From positions 1 through 64,000 of the forward strand of contig AP024711.1 in assembly GCA_024363285.1 (NCBI GenBank): DNA of 64,000 nt. Direction: 5' to 3'. The position numbers and the translations under genes are program-made. Positions 1 to 10,219 of the stretch are shown in pieces. The DNA is from Leptolinea sp. HRD-7 (GTDB lineage Bacteria > Chloroflexota > Anaerolineae > Anaerolineales > Anaerolineaceae). Each line of letters begins with the position of its first letter. Position 1 is the stretch's first letter. The notes below the pieces were generated by a model. The model was not told the DNA's origin. It worked only from the letters and a program-made list of their open reading frames with translations, and did not search any database.

Positions 1-3000
1 CAATATGCAGGGTCGCCCCCCACGCGGGGGCGTGGATTGAAATCTGGGTGTGCCTGTCCCCTCCGATCCTGACCAGGTCGCCCCCCACGCGGGGGCGTGG
101 ATTGAAATCATTTCGACCGCTCGAAATTGGACATTACATACGTCGCCCCCCACGCGGGGGCGTGGATTGAAATAGCGGGAGGTTGTCCCACCAATCGAGG
201 AACGCCTGTCGCCCCCCACGCGGGGGCGTGGATTGAAATGGCGTGTCTGGCTATGGGAAGATTTCTGCTGATGTTGTCGCCCCCCACGCGGGGGCGTGGA
301 TTGAAATATTATTATCGCCGGTTTTGAAACTGTACGTCTGCAAGTCGCCCCCCACGCGGGGGCGTGGATTGAAATTATAATAAAAAATCCCCGCTTTTTC
401 CTGAGGCCCGGTCGCCCCCCACGCGGGGGCGTGGATTGAAATACTATTAAAAGCCTGTTCGCCGGATAGGTAGACCGTCGCCCCCCACGCGGGGGCGTGG
501 ATTGAAATTTTCGGACGGTACCCATGTACCATCGCATATAGTCGCCCCCCACGCGGGGGCGTGGATTGAAATTTGTATTCGACCTTGGATGTGAAATTAT
601 ATGGGATGTCGCCCCCCACGCGGGGGCGTGGATTGAAATGCCATACTGTTTGACTCGTTGCTCGTAGAACCACCGTCGCCCCCCACGCGGGGGCGTGGAT
701 TGAAATTTGGCGTGATGTTACAGACTATCTCTATCACTTCGAGTCGCCCCCCACGCGGGGGCGTGGATTGAAATCGCTTGTTGGCTGTGGTGACATAAGG
801 CTGGTCATGTCGCCCCCCACGCGGGGGCGTGGATTGAAATCGAATACGTACCGCAGAAGATTCAAGATGCTAGTGTCGCCCCCCACGCGGGGGCGTGGAT
901 TGAAATTCTCAGTCGGGGTCAAACCTGACACCCGAAACATGTCGCCCCCCACGCGGGGGCGTGGATTGAAATCTGTGACATAAACTCTCCTTTTGAAAAT
1001 CGAAAAGTCGCCCCCCACGCGGGGGCGTGGATTGAAATTACCAACCGAGTCCTGCCAGAAGGCAATGAATATACCGGTCGCCCCCCACGCGGGGGCGTGG
1101 ATTGAAATAGCACTTGAACACCAGATATGACGCCACCGTAGCTCAGGTCGCCCCCCACGCGGGGGCGTGGATTGAAATCCCAATGCCTGACTGTACATCG
1201 TGCTTTCTTCGGTCGCCCCCCACGCGGGGGCGTGGATTGAAATTGTTGAATATTTCGCAATAATTTCCTTTGGCGCGTCGCCCCCCACGCGGGGGCGTGG
1301 ATTGAAATCCCGTTGTTAGCAGCAGGCGCGGCGGCGTGAGAAGCCGTCGCCCCCCACGCGGGGGCGTGGATTGAAATTGAAACATATTGCGATTTTTATG
1401 CCAATTGCCGGGGGTCGCCCCCCACGCGGGGGCGTGGATTGAAATTCGTGGATCATGTCTCTTGCCGGATACGCCACTAGTCGCCCCCCACGCGGGGGCG
1501 TGGATTGAAATAATGCCGCCTGCTGGTCTAGTAGCTCTAGGTCAGGTCGCCCCCCACGCGGGGGCGTGGATTGAAATAGTTGCCGGTCTCCATCCGCAGC
1601 ACTCGCATAACGTCGCCCCCCACGCGGGGGCGTGGATTGAAATTCGTCATCCCCCGACCCGGACGGTGGAAAATGAGTCGCCCCCCACGCGGGGGCGTGG
1701 ATTGAAATAAAAATATCATTGTGCCCTTTTTCACTATATACATGTCGCCCCCCACGCGGGGGCGTGGATTGAAATATTATGCCGTATGTGCCGTCCACTT
1801 TTTCGGCTGGTCGCCCCCCACGCGGGGGCGTGGATTGAAATCCAGAGAACCACCGTCCATCCTGCCAATAATCCTGTCGCCCCCCACGCGGGGGCGTGGA
1901 TTGAAATTAATCCGCCAGATAAATTGCAAATAGGATATGAGGTCGCCCCCCACGCGGGGGCGTGGATTGAAATTATCATGGGGATAAAATCGCGTCAAGT
2001 GAGTGCAGTCGCCCCCCACGCGGGGGCGTGGATTGAAATTACGAGAAAGTAAGCGCGGTTTACAGGGCGATAAGTCGCCCCCCACGCGGGGGCGTGGATT
2101 GAAATTCTGTTCCGGCCTATCGGCGTTCGCGGCAACGGCAGTCGCCCCCCACGCGGGGGCGTGGATTGAAATAGAATTTGATCGCATATAAATACCAGAT
2201 GCCGTGGTCGCCCCCCACGCGGGGGCGTGGATTGAAATGTAACTGAGGCTCTTCGGCAGGCCGTGGGGCAATGTCGCCCCCCACGCGGGGGCGTGGATTG
2301 AAATTTCATGATCTTTTATCCTCCTTTCAGCAGGATTGTCGCCCCCCACGCGGGGGCGTGGATTGAAATATAAAAATCTATATCCGCCCGAGCTTCGATC
2401 TGGTCGCCCCCCACGCGGGGGCGTGGATTGAAATAGCAAATATGCCTCATGGTCCGGAATCACCGAAGTCGCCCCCCACGCGGGGGCGTGGATTGAAATA
2501 TTTTTGGCGTTTTAACTTTTGTTATTTTGCCGAGTCGCCCCCCACGCGGGGGCGTGGATTGAAATGGCTATGAGTTGCGAGATTGAAAATGACGTGCCTG
2601 TCGCCCCCCACGCGGGGGCGTGGATTGAAATTTATACGGTCAATCACAACACTTTCCTCGCCAAGTCGCCCCCCACGCGGGGGCGTGGATTGAAATTCCT
2701 GTTATGTAGGATTGAATCTGTTATGGTAGGTGTCGCCCCCCACGCGGGGGCGTGGATTGAAATTTGTAGCTTGACGGCCAGTTATCAAAATCCATCCGTC
2801 GCCCCCCACGCGGGGGCGTGGATTGAAATTTAGTAGATAATAGTCAGGTGACCCTGGTATCACGTCGCCCCCCACGCGGGGGCGTGGATTGAAATATGCT
2901 TATTGTCGGCTGGTCAGGCATTGATCACTCGTCGCCCCCCACGCGGGGGCGTGGATTGAAATGTATTCACGGTCCGGGTATAACCCACAAGCCCGTTGTC

Positions 3001-4115
3001 GCCCCCCACGCGGGGGCGTGGATTGAAATAGTGTGGAATACAAAAGCAGCGGGATCAGCACGCGTCGCCCCCCACGCGGGGGCGTGGATTGAAATCGCAT
3101 TTTCGTCTCCATTTCCGAAAGCTGGCGGTCGCCCCCCACGCGGGGGCGTGGATTGAAATACGCGTCCGGGGTCCTCATACCAACGCACCAGCAGGTCGCC
3201 CCCCACGCGGGGGCGTGGATTGAAATTGCAATACGGCTGAATCTCCACCTGTAGCCTGACGTCGCCCCCCACGCGGGGGCGTGGATTGAAATACGCCCGC
3301 CAAATTCCAGCATTACAAATTGAGGAGTCGCCCCCCACGCGGGGGCGTGGATTGAAATATCTCGGACACACAGGGGCATACCCGCTATATCGTCGCCCCC
3401 CACGCGGGGGCGTGGATTGAAATGCTGATGTACCTACGTGCCATGGGTGACGCGGGCGTCGCCCCCCACGCGGGGGCGTGGATTGAAATTGCGTATATAT
3501 CCAGTGTTTTGATTGCCGTTGCGCGTCGCCCCCCACGCGGGGGCGTGGATTGAAATATCTGTTTTTATGCAATTTTATCAATCCTATAAAGTCGCCCCCC
3601 ACGCGGGGGCGTGGATTGAAATTTTGAGATGACCGGGGATTACAGCCCGCGTATGACGTCGCCCCCCACGCGGGGGCGTGGATTGAAATCAGTCAACTCC
3701 GTTATTCCACAAGTACAAGAAGTCGCCCCCCACGCGGGGGCGTGGATTGAAATCGGTTGATATCCATGACACCATCGTAGCACAACGTCGCCCCCCACGC
3801 GGGGGCGTGGATTGAAATCTGATCGATATTGAGTTGATATTGCCCATCTGGTCGCCCCCCACGCGGGGGCGTGGATTGAAATCGTAACGTTTATGGAAAG
3901 CGAATTAAAAATCAAGGTCGCCCCCCACGCGGGGGCGTGGATTGAAATAGTTGATAACATGGACTATGGTTATTGGATCGTCATGTCGCCCCCCACGCGG
4001 GGGCGTGGATTGAAATGTCTATAATGAGTAGTGTGGATGCACGAGATAGAGTCGCCCCCCACGCGGGGGCGTGGATTGAAATCGTCACCGCGATCATCTC
4101 CGCGCGACGCTCCCC

Positions 4116-4417
4116 GTCGCCCCCCCACGCGGGGGCGTGGATTGAAATAGAGATCGTAGAAAATCTATGAAAATATATTTTAGAGTCGCCCCCCCACGCG
4201 GGGGCGTGGATTGAAATAACCGGGATATCGGGTTGGAGTGGATCGACCCGAGTCGCCCCCCCACGCGGGGGCGTGGATTGAAATCGCATCGGGATGGTGT
4301 ACGTTGCATCGAGCGCAGTCGCCCCCCCACGCGGGGGCGTGGATTGAAATGCTCCGAACTTGCCGAAGCGCGGGCGGAAATAGAGTCGCCCCCCCACGCG
4401 GGGGCGTGGATTGAAAT
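4116..4417 (+). repeat. Block of five variant 33-bp CRISPR repeats
   Basis: The repeats starting at 4116, 4185, 4252, 4318 and 4385 have seven C residues after GTCG, where all other copies have six. The extra base lies at the loop edge of the repeat stem. The block is flanked on both sides by canonical repeats (4051 on the left, 4452 and 4519 on the right), so the change is not a simple one-step drift towards the trailer. Confidence 0.95.
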
Positions 4418-4586
4418 TGTTATCGCCCCTGATGTACCATGACGGATTAGAGTCGCCCCCCACGCGGGGGCGTGGATTGAAATCCGAACAGTACCTGCAA
4501 GTTGCTGATCAATTCCCTGTCGCCCCCCACGCGGGGGCGTGGATTGAAATCCTGAGCCAATGTGATAATGATCTGCAGCGCGGCAC

Positions 4587-4603
4587 GTCGCCCCCCACGC
4601 GGG
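4587..4603 (+). repeat. Truncated terminal CRISPR repeat
   Basis: Only the first 17 bases of the repeat are present before unrelated sequence begins. A degenerate last repeat is the usual mark of the leader-distal end of an array. A coding sequence starts 46 bp further on. Confidence 0.9.
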
Positions 4604-4648
4604 TCTTAATCTTCCCCATCTGGTATCTTTATTGCTCCCCCATTCCCG

Positions 4649-6475
4649 ATGGACCGACCCCGCGTAAACCGTCTCTACCCTATCATCTCCGCGTTGACAT
4701 ACCTCGCCCTGGCGGCCGTCACCGCGTTAACCCAAACCTTCCTCTTCCCCCTCGAAACCTGGTGGCCGGCCGTCGCTGCCGGCCTGGCAATCTACGCCGG
4801 CGTTGACGCCCTGCTCGTCACCCGCCGCGCGACAGTCAACGTGTTTGACGCCGTCGATTTCGGCCCTGTACGCCTGCGGGATGCCCTGTGGCCGGTCGCC
4901 GGTCCGCTGGCCGTCACCCTGGGCGCGGCGGCCGTCACCCGCCTGCCGTTCCTCCGGTTGCTGCCGGTGATGCTGCTGCTCTGCCTGCTGCACACCGCGC
5001 TCGCGGCATCCCTTACCGCGCCGCGCCCGGTGGCAACCTCCGGCCGCACCGCCGCGTGGGTGGCCAGCGCGGCGGTCGTCACCGCGGTGTACGCGGCGGC
5101 ATTCTTCTCACTGAACACCTTCCCGGCCGTCAACCCGCTGCTTCAGGTGACGGGCGCCGCCCGCGGCCTCTGGTTCACCGTGCCCGTGGCGCCCTCCGAA
5201 ACCTATCCCCTGGGCTTCGCGCGCCTGGAAGACGGCATCATTGACGACCTCGGCCGCCCCTTCATGGCCGCGCTGGGCCAGTCACTCGGGATGGTGAAGC
5301 CGTGCGCCATCCCCGGGCCGGACCTGCGCAGCTATGCCCAGATATCCCCGAACCCGAACGTGCAGCCCAAGTTCCGCACCAATGTGGATACGCTGTGCCC
5401 CGAATGGATCGAAACCCTGCCCGGCTTTTTCTGGCGCGTGGGGCTGCTCGGGCTGTTTGTGCTTTCGCTTGCGCTCGGCGCGTTCGTCACCCGCCACCCC
5501 GTTGACTTTGCCGTCACCGCGCTGCTGATGCTCTTCGGCTGGTTCGTGTGGCCGCCCTCCGAGCGGGTGCGCGTGGGCAACGTGCCCATGCTGCTCGCCG
5601 GCATGCCGTGGCTCGCGCTGTTGCTGCCCGCCCTGCGGCGCGGACGTTCAGCCCCCGTAGTGCTGTGGGGACTGGCCGCCGGGCTGGTCTTCGGGCTGGG
5701 CGGGCTGGTGCGCCAGCCGGTGGGCTTCGCGTTGACCGTCACCGCGCTGGCGGGCATTGTCTGGGGGGCATGGAAACACAAAAAAGTCTACCTGCCGCTG
5801 ATGGCGCTGCTGGCACTGCTGGCCGGCCGCTCCCTGCCAGCAGCAATGCTGAACAGCCTCTTTCAATACCGAGACGAACAACTTCAGATCACCGCGCCAG
5901 TGCTCACCGCGCGCGAACACGGCACAGGCTTCGCCTTGCTGGGCGGTATTGGCAGCGTTTACCTGACAGAAGAAAACTACGGTCAGCCGCTTTACGACAA
6001 TTCGATGGACCTGGCTTTCGCCGACGTGCCCATCTGGCTGACGGTCTACAACGCGAACCCGCTCATCACGCTCACGCCGTCATCGTACAGCCTGGTGCTG
6101 CAGACCGGAAGCGGCTTGTTCTGGCGCTACGCCGCCGGTCACCCCGGTCAGTTTTTGTGGATTCTGTGCCGCAAGGCCGGAGAGTTCCTCACCTACATGG
6201 GGCTGCCGCTGCTTGCCCTGCTGTTGTTCGTCACCCTGGTGGCGGGGCGTTACCGGAAACTTGACTCCGAAGAACGCCTGGGGGTTTCGGCGGAGGGCGC
6301 GCGCGAGACGGTCGGCCTGTTCCTTCTGCTGGCGCTCGCGGCATCCATTCCCGCCATGCTCACCACCATCGCCTACGGCGAAAACCTGTTCCTGCCGGCG
6401 GTCGTCATTTTCTTCACCGCCATCCCGGCGCTGCTCATTACGTTCAAATCCATCCTTTTAAAAAGGCGGCTGTAG
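4649..6475 (+). CDS. Polytopic membrane protein of unknown function
   Basis: A 608-residue, very hydrophobic protein with roughly a dozen membrane segments and one larger soluble loop at about residues 170-260 containing a Cys-Pro/Cys pair. The overall plan resembles GT-C type membrane glycosyltransferases or O-antigen polymerases, but I recognise no family motif, so no function is assigned. The first ATG is used; no strong ribosome binding site is visible. The stop codon overlaps the GTG start of the next gene by one base (TAGTG), so the two are probably translated together. Codon third positions are strongly G/C, unlike genes further right, which may point to a different origin. Confidence 0.8.
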   Translation: MDRPRVNRLYPIISALTYLALAAVTALTQTFLFPLETWWPAVAAGLAIYAGVDALLVTRRATVNVFDAVDFGPVRLRDALWPVAGPLAVTLGAAAVTRLPFLRLLPVMLLLCLLHTALAASLTAPRPVATSGRTAAWVASAAVVTAVYAAAFFSLNTFPAVNPLLQVTGAARGLWFTVPVAPSETYPLGFARLEDGIIDDLGRPFMAALGQSLGMVKPCAIPGPDLRSYAQISPNPNVQPKFRTNVDTLCPEWIETLPGFFWRVGLLGLFVLSLALGAFVTRHPVDFAVTALLMLFGWFVWPPSERVRVGNVPMLLAGMPWLALLLPALRRGRSAPVVLWGLAAGLVFGLGGLVRQPVGFALTVTALAGIVWGAWKHKKVYLPLMALLALLAGRSLPAAMLNSLFQYRDEQLQITAPVLTAREHGTGFALLGGIGSVYLTEENYGQPLYDNSMDLAFADVPIWLTVYNANPLITLTPSSYSLVLQTGSGLFWRYAAGHPGQFLWILCRKAGEFLTYMGLPLLALLLFVTLVAGRYRKLDSEERLGVSAEGARETVGLFLLLALAASIPAMLTTIAYGENLFLPAVVIFFTAIPALLITFKSILLKRRL

Positions 6476-7377
6476 TGGTGTACCTTCTGGCCCTTTTCAT
6501 CAAACGCCATGCCGGCCGGCTGGTTTTACCCGCCCTGCTGCTCACCCTGTGGTTACTGCCGGCGTGGGCCTGGTCAACCGCGGGGCCGGCTCTAGCCGCC
6601 GCGGCGCGCCAGCCGGAGCTGATCCGCCGGGCGGCCGCGCAGTCCATCCGACCGGGTGATGACGTCTTCCTCTCCACGGGGGATGCGGAGGTGCGCCGGG
6701 TGGTGGAAGACTCCGGAGCGGCCGTGCATGGGTTTGATACCCCCGCGGCGTTCCCCGCGCAGCTGGTCACCGTGCTGGACGCGTACTGTGCGCGCGCGGC
6801 TTACCCCGATGCCTACCTGGTGTGGACGGGCGATGCTGCCGCGATGGCCGCCCCCGCGCGAGACGTCAACGTGTATTTCAGGTTTGAGGCATTGCTGCCG
6901 TACGAGGGGTACAACGTCTACGCGGTGGATAAGATCGTGCGCCTGCGCCCAAAAACGGAGATGATCGCGCGATACTGCGAGGCGATGGACATGGCCGGCG
7001 GGCGCGATGTTGTGGTCCTGCTGGAGCCGGAGACATTTTCCCCGTGGATCGGTTCGGTGACGACGGGGCAGGTCACCTGGCTGGCAGCGGACCCGGTGCG
7101 CACGTTCCGGCTGTCCGATTTCACCGTGGTCAACATGCCGCCTGTCGCCGCCTACGACGCGCACTGGATGGGCATCACCGAAGAGGGATTCACCTGGACA
7201 TTCAAAAACCGTGACGCCGAAGCGTACCGCGAGGTTTTCACCCGACCCGGGGCTGAGGACGCGCTGCTGCTGATGGATAAGGGGGCCGTCATCGGGCCGG
7301 TGGCGGCGGGGTATGTTATGGAGTGTGATGACAGGGGCGCGGTTGGTCAATATTTTCGGAAGGTGTGCTTAAAATAA
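6475..7377 (+). CDS. Single-span membrane protein of unknown function
   Basis: A 300-residue protein with a basic N-terminus, one membrane segment at about residues 14-40, and a soluble, probably external domain. I recognise no family. Two GTG codons in a row (6475, 6478) could start it; the first overlaps the stop of the upstream polytopic protein by one base, which suggests coupled translation and a joint role. Like its neighbour it is unusually rich in G+C. Immediately after its stop the sequence passes into a long structured repeat array. Confidence 0.75.
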   Translation: MVYLLALFIKRHAGRLVLPALLLTLWLLPAWAWSTAGPALAAAARQPELIRRAAAQSIRPGDDVFLSTGDAEVRRVVEDSGAAVHGFDTPAAFPAQLVTVLDAYCARAAYPDAYLVWTGDAAAMAAPARDVNVYFRFEALLPYEGYNVYAVDKIVRLRPKTEMIARYCEAMDMAGGRDVVVLLEPETFSPWIGSVTTGQVTWLAADPVRTFRLSDFTVVNMPPVAAYDAHWMGITEEGFTWTFKNRDAEAYREVFTRPGAEDALLLMDKGAVIGPVAAGYVMECDDRGAVGQYFRKVCLK

Positions 7378-8578
7378 TCCCGGTTTTTCCCGAAAACGTA
7401 GGGTGCCGTTGACCGCGTCATCATGGACAAGTCCACCATAACAAGACCGGACATCACGAGAGCGCGGTCAACGCACCACGGCCTGCCGGGAAGACCGTTC
7501 GTCCATTTAAATCGCACCCGGCAGACCTCACCCTCATCCCGGCCTTCCCCTTCGAGGGGGAAGGTGACTGTGCCGCGCCGGTCATGCATAGTATCCGTAG
7601 GGTGCCGTTGACCGCGCCATCATGGACAAGTCCATCAAAACCAGACCGGACATCACGAGAGCGCGGTCAACGCACCACGGTCTGCCGGGAAGACCGTTCG
7701 TCCATTTGCTTCGTTCCTGGCAGACCTCACCCTCATCCCGGCCTTCCCCCATCTAGGGGGAAGGTGACTGTGCCGCGCCGGTCATGCATAGTATCCGTAG
7801 GGTGTCGTTGACCGCGTCATCATGGACAAGTCCACCATAACAAGACCGGACATCACGCGAGCGCGGTCAACGCACCATGGTCTGCCGGGAAGACCGTTCG
7901 TCCATTTGCTTCGTTCCCGACAGACCTCACCCTCATCCCGGCCTTCCCCCTCGAGGGGGAAGGTGACTGTGCCGCGCCGGTCATGTATAGTATCCGTAGG
8001 GTGCCGTTGACCGCGCCATCATGGACAAATCCATCATAACCAGACCTGACATTGCGAGAGCGCGGTCAACGCACCACGGTCTGCCGGGAAGACCATTCGT
8101 CCATTTGCTTCGTTCCTGGCAGACCCACCCTCATCCCGACCTTCCCCCTTCGAGGGGGAAGGTGACTGTGCCGCGCCGGTCATGCATAGTACACGTAGGG
8201 TGCCGTTGACCGCGTCATCATGGACAAGTCCACCATAACAAGACCGGACATCACGAGAGCGCATTCAACGCACCACGATCTGCCGGGAAGACCGTTCGTC
8301 CATTTGAATCGCACCTGGCAAACCTCACCCTTATCCCGGCCTTCCCCCTTCGAGGGGGAAGAGGTGACTGTGCCGCGCCGGTCATGTATGGTATCCGTAG
8401 GGTGCCGTTGACCGCGCCATCATGGACAAATCCATCAAAACCAGACCGGACATCACGAGAGCGCGGTCAACGCACCACGGTCTGCCGGGAAGACCGTTCG
8501 TCCATTTGAATCGCACCCGGCAGACCTCACCCTCATCCCGGCCTTCCCCCTCGAGGGGGAAGGTGACTTTCTCGCGCC

Positions 8579-8714
8579 GGTTTGTCGCATGGTGTGGCTT
8601 GATAATAATTCTCCGGTAGGGTTGATGCCGGCGGGGAATTATTGCGTCCTTACGGGTGATATAACATTCCCGCCGCATCAACCGCGGGCCGGTTTAACAC
8701 CTTTCCCGGCAGAC
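8579..8714. repeat. Palindromic module B, copy 1
   Basis: A ~136-bp module sits between 199-bp units six and seven. It contains the imperfect inverted repeat GTTGATGCCGGCGGGGAA ... TTCCCGCCGCATCAAC. A second copy at 8916 is almost identical outside the middle of the loop. The same inverted repeat, in opposite orientation, is part of the tandem repeats at 57427-57962. Confidence 0.88.
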
Positions 8715-8915
8715 CTTACCCTTTGACGTACACGTAGGGTGCCGTTGACCGCGTCATCATGGACAAGTCCACCATAACAAGACCGGACATCACGAGAGCG
8801 CGGTCAACGCACCACGGTCTGCCGGGAAGACCGTTCGTCCATTTGCTTCGTTCCCGGCAGACCTCACCCTCATCCCGGCCTTCCCCCTCGAGGGGGAAGG
8901 TGACTGTGCCGCGCC

Positions 8916-9051
8916 GGTTTGTTGCATGGTGTGGCTTGATAATAATTCTCCGGTAGGGTTGATGCCGGCGGGGAATTATTGCGTCCTTACTCACAATTCA
9001 ATATTCCCGCCGCATCAACCGCGGGCCGGTTTAACACCTTTCCCGGCAGAT
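8916..9051. repeat. Palindromic module B, copy 2
   Basis: Near-identical to the copy at 8579; only the loop between the inverted arms differs noticeably. It follows 199-bp unit seven and is followed by a partial unit with the C-rich/G-rich stem-loop. Confidence 0.88.
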
Positions 9052-9155
9052 CTTACCCTCATCCCGGCCTTCCCCCTCGAGGGGGGAAGGTGACTTTCTC
9101 GCGCCGGTTGGGTTTATCACCTCAGAATAACCGTATCGTTTATTGAATTAAGACA

Positions 9156-10007
9156 CTATTGGTTTAAACGGTCATTATTTTCTGTCGCTAATGTTGGAAA
9201 AACCTTTTTATCAACATGTATCTCCGCCTTAGAATCATCTAGAGGCTCAGGCTGTCGAAGGACAAAAATCAATGCCAGCCCCAGCAGGGCAAAAAGTCCC
9301 ACCACAGCTTCAGATCCATACGTGTTCAATACCCCTACCGATGCAACAACACAACTATCTACCACAGCATGATACAGAATAGCCAGCCCGAGCCAATAAC
9401 CCTGTTTCCGGGTGAAAGCCTGCATTACCAGCACCGCACAGGCGATATGGATGGGTATAGTGAAAAGGCGTTCCAGGGAGCCCATCAGGCTTAAAGTCCA
9501 ATCCGCTGACCAGTAAGCCGTTACTTGTTGTTGAATTGAATCCAGTTCCGCTGCCGGCAAAACATTTTCAAGATTGATATTTCGCAACCCTGTAAATTGG
9601 AAAAAGGTAAAAAGGGCAAATCCACCCAGAATAATCGCTTCCACTCCACCATGCCCGGCTCCAAAAACAACGCTCTTACGCCATGAACGGGCATCTTTGA
9701 GCCAGAACTTCAGTACCAGATAACGCGCCCCTTCCTCAAAAACGCTTGCGCTCAAACCGAGGAAAATGATATTGAACCAGCGTGACTGGTCACTGGTCAT
9801 GGCCGCCAATGGCGTCATCTTTAGGAGTTGGGTTACCTCCATATTAAATGGTATGTGCCCGATCTGTGAAAGGATAAAGGTTGCCGCCCCGATAAACCAG
9901 ATGCGCCATCCCGGTTTCCATATATATGTTAGATAAATTGCCAGGCCAATCGGCATGATGATCATTAATATAGAATTTAGTAGATGAGTAAAAAATAAAA
10001 TGTCCAT
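9156..10007 (-). CDS. YhfC-type glutamic intramembrane protease
   Basis: A 283-residue protein with about seven membrane segments. It carries the pattern of the YhfC/CPBP-like membrane endopeptidase group: FEEGARY in one segment, GAGHGGVEA in the next and HAVVD near the C-terminus, giving the Glu-Glu and His residues expected in the membrane-embedded active site. Known family members are putative membrane proteases; the substrate here is unknown. The gene stands alone on the minus strand, next to the repeat array and behind a ~210-bp spacer in which I see no gene. Confidence 0.8.
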   Translation of the reverse strand: MDILFFTHLLNSILMIIMPIGLAIYLTYIWKPGWRIWFIGAATFILSQIGHIPFNMEVTQLLKMTPLAAMTSDQSRWFNIIFLGLSASVFEEGARYLVLKFWLKDARSWRKSVVFGAGHGGVEAIILGGFALFTFFQFTGLRNINLENVLPAAELDSIQQQVTAYWSADWTLSLMGSLERLFTIPIHIACAVLVMQAFTRKQGYWLGLAILYHAVVDSCVVASVGVLNTYGSEAVVGLFALLGLALIFVLRQPEPLDDSKAEIHVDKKVFPTLATENNDRLNQ

Positions 10008-10219
10008 GTGTTATCTCATTTCAACAATTGATAATACTCAATGTGTATTACGGCATACCGCATAACCGACAATGAGTACAGTAATTGGGACAGAACGGTA
10101 TGCGAACGCGTACATCAGGTTCGGAATCTTCAGGGGAATCCTATGCTCTATGCCTGAACCCCTTCCTGGCCTTACTCCATTTCCAAAATCGGATGTGGAG
10201 GGCGCGCGACGGTTCTTTT

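Larger units (their letters stand above)
12..4603 (+). CRISPR. Long type I-C-like CRISPR array, left end outside the window
   Basis: The array holds 69 full repeats plus one truncated repeat at a period of 64-70 bp. The 32-bp repeat begins GTCGCCCCCCACGCGGGGGC and ends GTGGATTGAAAT, with a stem CGCCCCC/GGGGGCG around a CACGC loop. The 3' end ATTGAAAT and the GC-rich stem are typical of subtype I-C repeats. Spacers are 32-38 bp and looked unique by eye. Repeats are almost invariant except for five near the right end that carry an extra C. The right-most copy (4587-4603) breaks off after 17 bases, which marks the trailer end, so the leader, newest spacers and any cas genes should lie to the left, outside the window. 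No cas gene follows on the right. The array is probably transcribed on the plus strand; the subtype is inferred from the repeat alone. Confidence 0.97.
7398..9110. repeat. Tandem array of ~199-bp structured units (seven copies)
   Basis: Units starting GTAGGGTG lie at 7398, 7597, 7797, 7996, 8195, 8397 and 8734, spaced 199-202 bp except for the last, which is displaced by an inserted second module. A partial tail copy ends near 9110. Each unit contains three successive inverted repeats: GTTGACCGCG/CGCGGTCAAC, GTCTGCCGGGAA/TTCCCGGCAGAC, and a stem CCTTCCCCC/GGGGGAAGG with a 3-5 base loop. The third stem keeps its pairing in nearly all copies while its loop varies. The short open frames inside each unit follow from the repeat and have no ribosome binding site. 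This explains the whole gene-free stretch 7378-9155 together with the module at 8579 and 8916. Confidence 0.93.

Noticed and set aside
127..4806. Many open frames on both strands across the array, with recurring peptides such as VAPHAGAWIEI
   Set aside because: They are translations of CRISPR repeats, whose period is close to a multiple of three; none has a ribosome binding site or a known domain.
7423..8956. Series of 62-residue open frames starting MDKSTITRPDITRARST, one per 199-bp unit
   Set aside because: They reflect the repeated DNA. Stem-loops, not codons, are the conserved feature, and no ribosome binding site precedes them. A coding role is not excluded but not supported.
4649..9155. 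A defence or mobile element next to the CRISPR array
   Set aside because: No transposase, integrase, Cas, toxin or nuclease motif was found in the two genes or in the repeats, so only the unusual composition is reported.
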